Assembly: GCF_030538495.1 (NCBI RefSeq) | Contig: NZ_JAUNTW010000006.1 | Coordinates: 1-64,000 of the forward strand | From: Paracoccus sp. (in: a-proteobacteria) | GTDB taxonomy: Bacteria > Pseudomonadota > Alphaproteobacteria > Rhodobacterales > Rhodobacteraceae | DNA: 64,000 bases | Direction of reading: 5' to 3' | Made by a program: the position numbers and the translations under genes | Shown here: piece after piece, positions 57,621-64,000 of the stretch | Position numbering within the stretch: the stretch's first letter is position 1 | Layout of the letters: each line of letters begins with the position of its first letter | Notes under the pieces: generated by a model | What the model was told of the DNA's origin: nothing | Seen by the model: only the letters and a program-made list of their open reading frames with translations | The model's database searches: none

Positions 57621-58525
57621 CCGATACACGCGCGGGCTTTGTCGCCCTGATTGGGGAACCCAATGCCGGAAAATCCACGCTGCTGAACCAGATGGTCGGC
57701 GCCAAGGTCAGCATCGTGACGCACAAAGTGCAGACCACCCGCGCCCGCATCCGTGGCATCGCGATTGCCGATCAGACGCAAATCGTGTTCGTCGATACGC
57801 CGGGGATTTTCCGCCCGCGCCGCCGGTTGGATCGCAGCATGGTGGCCGCCGCGTGGGGGGGCGCGTCGGATGCCGACATCATCCTGTTTCTGATCGAGGC
57901 GCATCGCGGCCTGACCGACGGCGCGACCGCCATTATCGACCAGTTGCGCGACTTGGGCGGTGACACGCCGGTTGCCTTGGTCATCAACAAAATCGACCGG
58001 GTGCAGGCCGAAACGCTGCTGGCGCTGTCGGCGGAACTGAACGCGTCGTTCAATTTCGCGCAAACCTTTATGATTTCGGCGGAAAAGGGTTACGGCTGCG
58101 GCGATCTGCGCGACTGGCTGGCCGAAACGCTGCCCGCCGGTCCGTGGCTTTACCCCGAAGATCAGATTGCCGATCTGCCCATGCGCATGATCGCCGCCGA
58201 AATCACCCGCGAAAAGCTGACGCTGCGCCTGCACGAAGAAATCCCCTATCAGCTGACGGTCGAAACCGAAGCGTGGGAGGAAAAAAAGGACGGCAGCGCC
58301 CGCGTCGATCAGATCGTCTATGTCGCCCGCCCCGGCCACAAAGGCATCGTTCTGGGCAAGGGCGGCGAAACGATCAAGGCCGTGGGTCAGGCCGCCCGCG
58401 CCGAGCTTGAGGAATTCATGGGCCGCCGCGTCCATTTGTTCTTGCAGGTCAAGGTCCGCGAAAACTGGCTGAACGAAGCGGAACGGTTCAACGAAATGGG
58501 TCTTGATTTCCGCGATGGGGACTGA
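57617..58525 (+). CDS. era: GTPase Era
   Basis: Ribosome-assembly GTPase binding the 3' end of 16S rRNA, 302 aa. G1 [14 protein letters not shown]3 DTPGIF, G4 INKID, and the C-terminal KH domain [19 protein letters not shown]. It overlaps the DUF1491 gene start by 11 bp. In many relatives recO follows this block; here it does not. Confidence 0.96.
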   Translation: MTDTRAGFVALIGEPNAGKSTLLNQMVGAKVSIVTHKVQTTRARIRGIAIADQTQIVFVDTPGIFRPRRRLDRSMVAAAWGGASDADIILFLIEAHRGLTDGATAIIDQLRDLGGDTPVALVINKIDRVQAETLLALSAELNASFNFAQTFMISAEKGYGCGDLRDWLAETLPAGPWLYPEDQIADLPMRMIAAEITREKLTLRLHEEIPYQLTVETEAWEEKKDGSARVDQIVYVARPGHKGIVLGKGGETIKAVGQAARAELEEFMGRRVHLFLQVKVRENWLNEAERFNEMGLDFRDGD

Positions 58526-58853
58526 CGCCCGTCTGGCATCTGGGATCTGGGTGTCGGCCTATCTGGCGCGGCTGGGGCTGGCGAATATCCCCGCCTATAT
58601 CACCGCGCGCGGCGATGCGACTGCGGGGGCTGTGGCGGTGAAATGCGCGCGTCTGGACGGGCGCGCGCAGTTGTGGATGCGCGAATGGGACATGGACAGC
58701 GACACCCGCCCGTGGCGCGTGACCCATGACGGCCCGGAACCCGACATCGACGCCGCGATTGCACGTCAACGCAGCTTTGACCCCGACCTGTGGGTGATTG
58801 AGATCGAAAGCCGCGACGGTGAAACGCTGCTGGATCAGGACGGGTTCGCCTGA
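58515..58853 (+). CDS. DUF1491 family protein
   Basis: Small alphaproteobacterial protein of 112 aa: ASGIWVSAYLARLGLANIPA, ARLDGRAQLWMREWD and the end SFDPDLWVIEIESRDGETLL. ATG 58515 is preferred over TTG 58503. Its 3' end (about 75 bp) reappears in degraded form four times in the next 1.6 kb. Normally lies after era. Confidence 0.85.
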   Translation: MGTDARLASGIWVSAYLARLGLANIPAYITARGDATAGAVAVKCARLDGRAQLWMREWDMDSDTRPWRVTHDGPEPDIDAAIARQRSFDPDLWVIEIESRDGETLLDQDGFA

Positions 58854-59373
58854 CGCTGCGGGGATATGCCGCCCAACCGCGGCAGCACGCAAAGCCGACT
58901 GAACCGTGCCGCCACGTCCCCCGCGCCGCAGACGATCACCGACAATCAACGCGCCCGCCAAACCCCACGGACAGAACCGTTTCCCGACGCGCGGCATTGC
59001 CCCCTTACGACCGCGAACGATGCAACCATCCGCCCGCGCCCCCTAAGCAACACGACAGCACCACCACGAGGGACAAGCTGTGTTCGCCCCATCATCGTGC
59101 CCTGCCAGACCCCAAACGCCGACCCGACGCGCCCCCGCCACGCGAGAACAAAACGGGGGCATCCACCACATCTTACGCCACATTCCACCCTGCCCCGTCT
59201 TAGGCCGCGATCCCGGCATCACGCCCCCACCACACACAGCCGAACCAAGCATCCGCGCTTATGCCCGTGATCAAAGCCAAACAGCACGCCCGCCAAACCT
59301 GATGGCGAGAACAGCTTTATCCGACCACTTTTTATATGGCATTGCCCCCTGCGACCGCGAACGATGCAACCGC

Positions 59374-59588
59374 CCGCCCCCAATCCGCAGGCGGTCACAG
59401 CCCCAAAACGCAACCGCGACGAACCCGGCTGACCGAACAGCTTTGCCCCACAAAGGCAAGTCGTCCTGTCCACACAACAAAAGCCGCCACCACCCGCCGC
59501 AACATCTGTGACCCCGATTTATGGGTGACCAAGGTCGAAAGCCGCAACGGCACCGCCCTGCTGGGTCAGGACGGGTTGGGGTGACGCG
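59374..59588 (+). repeat. 215-bp direct repeat, unit 1
   Basis: Identical to 59674-59888 except for one base (A at 59399, G at 59699). The unit ends with a DUF1491-tail fragment reading PDLWVTKVESRNGTALLGQD. Confidence 0.95.
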
Positions 59589-59673
59589 GCCAGGGTGTGC
59601 CGCTGAACCGCACCACGCGGGCGAACGCGGTCTGTCGTCCCTCTTGGCACTGCGTTCTGCCCACCGTCTCGGG

Positions 59674-59888
59674 CCGCCCCCAATCCGCAGGCGGTCACGG
59701 CCCCAAAACGCAACCGCGACGAACCCGGCTGACCGAACAGCTTTGCCCCACAAAGGCAAGTCGTCCTGTCCACACAACAAAAGCCGCCACCACCCGCCGC
59801 AACATCTGTGACCCCGATTTATGGGTGACCAAGGTCGAAAGCCGCAACGGCACCGCCCTGCTGGGTCAGGACGGGTTGGGGTGACGCG
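59674..59888 (+). repeat. 215-bp direct repeat, unit 2
   Basis: Second unit, exactly 300 bp downstream of the first. The 85 bp between the two units is unrelated to the unit itself. Confidence 0.95.
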
Positions 59889-59920
59889 TCGCGGCGTGGT
59901 GTGGGTGGCCGTTGGCGAAC

Positions 59921-60000
59921 GGCACCGCCTTTGCCCTGATCTGTGGGCGCGCGACGAACATAAGCGTAGCGGCACGACCCTGCGGCACAGGGTAGGTTTG
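59921..60000 (+). repeat. Degraded DUF1491-tail copy D
   Basis: Reads PDLWARDEHKRSGTTLRH in the matching frame; the DNA keeps CTGTGGG, AAGC, CGGC, CTGC and CAGGG at the same spacing as in the parent gene. Confidence 0.5.
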
Positions 60001-60319
60001 CCCCGCGCCATTGCGTTGCGCCGCTGAACGCACCGACCTGCCAGCGACAAAACCCCAACAACGTGGCACCACCACGCGGGACCAAACGCGCCTCCCCCCA
60101 TCCACCAGAACAGACCCGACCCGCAGATGATCACGGCACAACAGGACGCCCGCCAAAGCCCGCTGAACGGCCTGTTCGGTCGCGTCAGCCTTTGCCTCCA
60201 TACCCCCGCGAACGGCGCAGCGTCTGCCCTGTTGTCGCCCCCCCCCACAGCGCGACGGCATCACAGCGCAGATCGGGGCGGGATGACCGGCAGCCGGACA
60301 GGCGGGCCAAGCCATATAA

Positions 60320-60393
60320 GGCCACCCGATTTGTGGGCGACAAACCGTAACCCGCAGGCGGGCCACACTTTTCTGGATCGGGACGTCCCCCTG
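60320..60393 (+). repeat. Degraded DUF1491-tail copy E
   Basis: Reads PDLWATNRNPQAGHTFLDRD; aligns without gaps to the tail in copies B and C (CCCGATTTGTGGGCGAC). Confidence 0.55.
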
Positions 60394-60585
60394 AGGCCAC
60401 CCTGCGCCCCGCCCCGGCAACCGGCGCAAGCGCCCGTCAACGCAGCGCCGACCTGCCGGGAACCAAAACCCAACAGAGTGCCAGCCAAACCCGCCGGACC
60501 GCCCGCATCATCGCGCGCGCCGCTGACCGCTTGAACATCGCGGCGCGATGACGCAACGTGGCGGGCGTTACTACGAGGTGTTGCT

Positions 60586-61776
60586 ATGCCCGCCCTCTCT
60601 GCCGGAATTGTCAGCCTGGTGCTGGCCTATGTTCTCAGCCAGTTTTACCGCGCCTTTCTGGCGGTGCTGGCGCCTGTGTTGCAGGTCGAAATCGGGGCCT
60701 CGCCCGGTGATTTGGCGCTGTCATCGGGGCTGTGGTTCATCGCATTCGCGGCGCTGCAAATCCCGGTCGGCGCGGCACTGGACCGCATCGGGCCGCGCCG
60801 CACCGTGGCGTGGTTCATGGCCATCGGCGGGGCCGGAGGCGCGGCGGTCTTTGCCATGGCGACCGCGCCGTGGCACCTGCATCTGGCGATGACGCTGATC
60901 GGGATTGGCTGCGCGCCCGCGCTGATGGGGTCGTATTACATCATCGCGCGCAATTATCCGGCGGCGGCGTTCGGCACCATGGCGGGCATGATCGTGGGGT
61001 TCGGGTCGCTGGGCAATATCCTGGGTGCGGCGCCTCTGGTCTGGGTGACGCAGGCGGTTGGCTGGCGCGCGGCGCTGTGGGGGATGGTCGCGGCCACGCT
61101 GGCCGTCGCCGCGCTGATCGCCGCCACCGTGCGCGACCCCGACCGGCTGGACGCGACGCAGCCCAAAGGATCACTGGCCGAACTGCTGACCATCCGCGCG
61201 CTGTGGTTCATTCTGCCGCTGTTTTTCGTGAACTATGCGGCCTCGGCGGCGATCCGGGGGCTGTGGGCCGCGCCCTATCTGGACCAGGTGTTTACCGCCA
61301 CACCCGAACAGATCGGCCATGCCACGCTGATGATGGGGCTGGCCATGGTGGTGGGGAACTTTGTCGTTGGGCCTGCCGCGCGCCTGATCGGCAGCCTGCG
61401 CCGCACGATCCTGATCTTTACCGCCGCCGTGATCGCGGTGCTGGCCCTGATGGTCGCGCGCCCGGATGCGGGACTGACATGGGCCATCATCCTGCTGGCG
61501 CTGATCGGGTTTTCGGGCGCGGCCTATCCGCTGCTGATGGCGCATGGCCGGTCGTTCCTGCCGCCGCATCTGGTCGGGCGCGGCGTCACCTTTCTGAATA
61601 TGTTTTCGATCGGAGGCGTCGGCATCCTGCAATTCGCATCCCGCCCCGTTTACGATGCCGCGCAGGCCGGATCGCCCCCCGCGCAGGCTTTTGCGATGCT
61701 GTGGTTGTTCTTTCTGATCCCGATGGTTATCGGTTTTGCCCTCTATTTCCTGACGCCCGAGGCTAAGAATGACTGA
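60586..61776 (+). CDS. MFS transporter
   Basis: Twelve-helix carrier of 396 aa. Family loop between helices 2 and 3: ALDRIGPRRTVAW; helix 5 region AGMIVGFGSLGNILGAAPLV; 6/7 loop polar, then FVNYAASAAIRGLWAAPYLD. Likely a cytoplasmic-membrane exporter or importer of small organics; substrate unknown. The start is preceded by GAGGTG. It overlaps the GT4 gene by 8 bp. Confidence 0.9.
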   Translation: MPALSAGIVSLVLAYVLSQFYRAFLAVLAPVLQVEIGASPGDLALSSGLWFIAFAALQIPVGAALDRIGPRRTVAWFMAIGGAGGAAVFAMATAPWHLHLAMTLIGIGCAPALMGSYYIIARNYPAAAFGTMAGMIVGFGSLGNILGAAPLVWVTQAVGWRAALWGMVAATLAVAALIAATVRDPDRLDATQPKGSLAELLTIRALWFILPLFFVNYAASAAIRGLWAAPYLDQVFTATPEQIGHATLMMGLAMVVGNFVVGPAARLIGSLRRTILIFTAAVIAVLALMVARPDAGLTWAIILLALIGFSGAAYPLLMAHGRSFLPPHLVGRGVTFLNMFSIGGVGILQFASRPVYDAAQAGSPPAQAFAMLWLFFLIPMVIGFALYFLTPEAKND

Positions 61777-62806
61777 TCCTGTCGTCATCGCCCCCAATCT
61801 GAAACGCCGGCTGTCGGGCGTGACGGCCACCGTGGTGCGGCTGATCCCGGTGCAGGCGCGCATGATCGCGATTGCGGCGACCGGGCCGGGCCTGCCGCCG
61901 GAGGTGCCGCATATCCCGTTATGGCGCGCCGCCACAATGCCGCGCGACCGCTGGCGGGTCTGGCACGCGCGCAGGAACACCGAAATGCTGCTGGGGCTGG
62001 CGCTGCGGCATATCCTGCGGCGCAAATACCGGCTGCTGTTCACATCCGCCTCGCAACGGGTCCACAGCCGCTATACCCGGTGGCTGATCCGCCAGATGGA
62101 TGAGGTGGTGGCGACCTCGGCCAAGGGGGCGGCCTATCTGCACCGCCCGGCCCGCGTCGTGCTGCACGGGATCGACACCGACAGCTTTGGCCCGACCACC
62201 GACCGCGCGGGGCTGAGGGCGCGGCTGGGCCTGCCACAGGACGCGTTTCTGATCGGCTGTTACGGACGCATAAGGGCGCAAAAAGGCACCGGCGATTTCG
62301 TCGATGCGATGATCCGGCTGTCGCCGCAGCACCCGAACGCCATAGCCATCATCATGGGCCGGGCGACCGAAAAACATCAGGGCTATCTGGCCGATCTGCG
62401 CGACCAAGTGAACCGGGCGGGGCTGGCCGACCGCATCCTGTTTCTGCCCGAAACGCCGGTCAACCAGATGGCCGACTGGTATCGGGCGCTGAACCTCTAT
62501 GTCGCGCCGCAGAGATGGGAAGGCTTCGGCCTGACGCCCTTGGAATCCATGGCCTGCGGCGTGCCGGTGGTGGCCACCGATGTGGGCGCGTTCCGGGAAC
62601 TGATCCGCGACGGCGAAACGGGGGTTGTCACCCAACCCAACGACCCGGCGGAGCTGGCCAATGCGATTGCGCCCTATCTGCGCGACCCATCACAGGCGAC
62701 CGCTCAGGGCGCAGCGGCAGCGACCCATGTCGCCACCCATCACGCCATCGAATCCGAGGCCCGCGCCCTGATCGACATCTATACCGACCTGTTGGCCCGC
62801 CCATGA
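61769..62806 (+). CDS. Glycosyltransferase family 4 (LPS core mannosyltransferase-like)
   Basis: GT-B enzyme of 345 aa. Start VIAPNLKRRLSGVTATVVRL resembles LpcC/LpsB-type LPS core mannosyltransferases; VLHGIDTDSFGP, CYGRIRAQKGTGDF and the donor site EGFGLTPLESMACGVPVV follow. No signal peptide. The start overlaps the MFS stop by 8 bp and the stop overlaps the GT29 gene by 4 bp. Confidence 0.87.
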   Translation: MTDPVVIAPNLKRRLSGVTATVVRLIPVQARMIAIAATGPGLPPEVPHIPLWRAATMPRDRWRVWHARRNTEMLLGLALRHILRRKYRLLFTSASQRVHSRYTRWLIRQMDEVVATSAKGAAYLHRPARVVLHGIDTDSFGPTTDRAGLRARLGLPQDAFLIGCYGRIRAQKGTGDFVDAMIRLSPQHPNAIAIIMGRATEKHQGYLADLRDQVNRAGLADRILFLPETPVNQMADWYRALNLYVAPQRWEGFGLTPLESMACGVPVVATDVGAFRELIRDGETGVVTQPNDPAELANAIAPYLRDPSQATAQGAAAATHVATHHAIESEARALIDIYTDLLARP

Positions 62807-63417
62807 ACCGCCTGCGATTTTACGCCGCGCGCCTGATCCGCGACGACGCGGCGCTGATGAAGATGTCGGTGACACAGGCGGACCTGCTGGCACCGCTGAC
62901 GGGGCGACGCGTGGCGCTGATCGGCAATGCCCGCGCCTTGGGCAACCACACACATGGCCCGGCGATTGACGCCGCCGATCTGGTCATCCGCATCAACCGC
63001 GCGCCGATGCCCGCCGCAAACAGCCACGGCACCCGCACCGATTGGCTTGGTCTGGCCACGCGGCTGTCGGATGACGACCGCGCCCGGATCCATCCTGGCC
63101 GCATCCTGTGGATGTCGCCCAAACGCAAACGGCTGGATTACGCGACCGCCACCAGCCCCGGTTTTTACCTGCACCCGCTGGCCGATTATCACGCACTGGC
63201 CACGACGCTGAACGCGCCCCCCACCACCGGAGCGATGCTGATTGACCTGCTGCTGCGGTCCGACCTGAGACAACTCTCACTCTATGGGTTTGATTTCTTT
63301 GTCAGCCTCAGCCTGTCAGGCCGCCGAAACGCCGATCAGGTGCCGCATGACTTCGGCGCCGAATCGCACTGGGTCAGCACCCTTGCCGCAAACGACCCGC
63401 GTCTGATTCGCAACTGA
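62803..63417 (+). CDS. Glycosyltransferase family 29 (sialyltransferase-fold) protein
   Basis: Small protein of 204 aa whose motif order matches the GT29 family: an L-motif-like VALIGNARALG (37-47) with ID...VIRIN (55-65), an S-motif-like APPTTGAMLIDLLL with LYGFDFF (about 138-166), and a VS-type HxxxxE as HDFGAE (His182, Glu187). GT29 enzymes move sialic acid or Kdn from CMP-sugars. There is no N-terminal membrane anchor. Coupled to a GT4 LPS-core enzyme, so it probably caps LPS core. No CMP-sialate synthesis genes in the window; donor identity is inferred. Confidence 0.75.
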   Translation: MNRLRFYAARLIRDDAALMKMSVTQADLLAPLTGRRVALIGNARALGNHTHGPAIDAADLVIRINRAPMPAANSHGTRTDWLGLATRLSDDDRARIHPGRILWMSPKRKRLDYATATSPGFYLHPLADYHALATTLNAPPTTGAMLIDLLLRSDLRQLSLYGFDFFVSLSLSGRRNADQVPHDFGAESHWVSTLAANDPRLIRN

Positions 63418-63420
63418 CGG

Positions 63421-63450
63421 GCTTCTTCTGTGCATAAATACTCATATCCA
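63421..63450 (+). repeat. Dispersed intergenic repeat, head only (copy 8)
   Basis: GCTTCTTCTGTGCATAAATA follows the GT29 stop by a few bases; no GC hairpin tail. Confidence 0.7.
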
Positions 63451-63520
63451 ACGCTATCGGCCCCGTGCATCGGCGCGGATTCTGGGCTAAGCGACAGGGA
63501 CCATCACATAAAGGCGCATC

Positions 63521-64000
63521 ATGGGCTATAAAATCGTTGTTGCCGGGGCCACCACAGACATAGGCCGCGAAATGCTGAACATTCTGGCGGAACGCGAATT
63601 TCCCGTGGACGACATCGCGGCCCTTGCCCCCCGCAAATCGCTGGGAACCGAGGTCGGCTTTGGCGACCGCACCCTGAAATGCCGCGATATGGACGGGTTC
63701 GATTTCGACGGCTGGGACATCGCGCTCTTGGCCTTGGACGCGGACACCGCGCGCAAAACCGCGACGCAGGCCGCGCGGGCCGGGTGCTACGTCATCGACA
63801 ATTCCGGCAGCTTTGCCACCGATGCCGACATTCCCCTGATCGTCCCCGAGGTGAACCCCGACGCCATCCAGAACGCGCCGAAACGCATCATCGCCAGCCC
63901 GGCGGGCGCGGTGTCGCAATTGGTCGTGGCGCTGAAACCGCTGCATGACCGGGCGCGGATCCGGCGGGTGGTGGTCAGCACCTATCAATCCGTGTCCGAT
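63521..64000 (+). CDS. Aspartate-semialdehyde dehydrogenase-like protein lacking catalytic Cys (partial)
   Basis: N-terminal 160 residues, cut by the window end. The fold is clearly Asd: start MGYKIVVAGATTDIGREMLN, LGTEVGFGDRTLKC, LIVPEVNPDAI and LVVALKPLHDRARIRR. At the site where Asd has NPNCST with the catalytic cysteine it reads SPAGAVS (residues 126-132), and GATGNVG has become GATTDIG. Such Asd-like proteins without the nucleophile (for example USG-1) cannot do the normal reaction. ATG 63521 follows AAAGG. The true asd gene should be elsewhere in the genome. Confidence 0.85.
   Translation, partial: MGYKIVVAGATTDIGREMLNILAEREFPVDDIAALAPRKSLGTEVGFGDRTLKCRDMDGFDFDGWDIALLALDADTARKTATQAARAGCYVIDNSGSFATDADIPLIVPEVNPDAIQNAPKRIIASPAGAVSQLVVALKPLHDRARIRRVVVSTYQSVSD

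Larger units (their letters stand above)
58854..60585. other. C/A-rich gene-free region with DUF1491-tail copies
   Basis: About 1.7 kb with no convincing gene; many short open frames read proline/arginine-rich nonsense. The top strand is C- and A-rich. It is built from repeated blocks: copies of the DUF1491 3' end (about 59508-59583, 59808-59883, 59921-60000, 60320-60393), a shared block around GGCATTGCCCC (58993-59028 and 59338-59371) and a 215-bp direct repeat. recO would be expected here and is absent. Confidence 0.6.

Noticed and set aside
59374..59888. CRISPR array
   Set aside because: Only two long (215-bp) units, not short repeats with unique spacers, and no cas genes are present.
59271..60248. 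325-codon minus-strand frame with internal repeats
   Set aside because: Its protein repeat is only the translation of the 215-bp direct repeat in a non-coding strand.
58866..60534. Many short plus- and minus-strand open frames in the repeat block
   Set aside because: Proline/arginine-rich or Cys/Gly/Arg-rich low-complexity products, no start sites, and the DNA is explained by repeated gene tails.

Overview
The window looks like chromosomal DNA of a Rhodobacteraceae-type alphaproteobacterium (Paracoccus/Rhodobacter/Ketogulonicigenium-like). The reasons are a high-GC codon bias, a VPLPA-CTERM protein, an aa3-type cytochrome oxidase subunit IV peptide, DUF2794, DUF4174, DUF1491 and DUF6636 genes, the pccB - small genes - pccA - DUF4174 - methylmalonyl-CoA mutase block, and a recurring intergenic element of the form CTTCTGTGC..AAATATCC next to gene ends. 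It is mostly housekeeping DNA, with two large gene-free stretches (41.6-42.5 kb and 58.9-60.6 kb). I saw no phage, plasmid, CRISPR array or complete insertion sequence.

Layout. 0-7 kb: a VPLPA-CTERM secreted protein, rplM-rpsI, a PaaI-type thioesterase, an enoyl-CoA hydratase-like protein without the usual catalytic glutamates, the PhoH(YbeZ)-ybeY-CorC cluster and alr. 7-15 kb: propionyl-CoA assimilation (pccB, four small genes including three lipoproteins, pccA, DUF4174, scpA). 15.7-18.7 kb: surface-sugar glycosyltransferases and an HU-like protein. 18.7-26.7 kb: a GntR regulator, a five-gene peptide ABC transporter and a gamma-glutamyltransferase without signal peptide, read as uptake and intracellular cleavage of gamma-glutamyl peptides. 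26.7-30.2 kb: a tRNA-like remnant, ugd, glf and a GT2 enzyme (UDP-sugar and galactofuranose chemistry). 30-38 kb: HIT protein, dapB, rbfA, a phosphodiester glycosidase, truB, yebC, an SLC13 carrier and a YmdB-type phosphoesterase. 38-47 kb: a DUF6636 gene broken by an amber codon, DUF2794, two I78-type lipoproteins, glutamate dehydrogenase, a threonylcarbamoyl-AMP synthase, an acyl-CoA dehydrogenase with a metallo-beta-lactamase-fold partner, oxidase subunit IV and a lipoprotein. 47-54.9 kb: azlCD, a membrane protein, greA, ETF-ubiquinone oxidoreductase, a TPR protein, ispE and pdxJ. 54.9-58.9 kb: acpS-lepB-rnc-era-DUF1491. 58.9-60.6 kb: an array of decaying copies of the DUF1491 gene 3' end. 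60.6-64 kb: an MFS carrier, an LPS-core-type GT4, a GT29 (sialyltransferase-fold) protein and the start of an aspartate-semialdehyde dehydrogenase paralogue whose catalytic cysteine is absent.

Most unusual items: the DUF1491 tail array with a 215-bp near-perfect direct repeat at a 300-bp period; the Asd-like pseudoenzyme; the GT29 protein carrying L, S and VS sialylmotif-like signatures; the amber codon at the signal-peptide end of the DUF6636 gene; the dispersed terminator-like repeat (eight copies); the tRNA-like element at 26.73 kb; and TTTGC boxes in front of pccB that fit short-chain-acyl-CoA regulation. Family names come from motif recognition by eye; no database search was possible.
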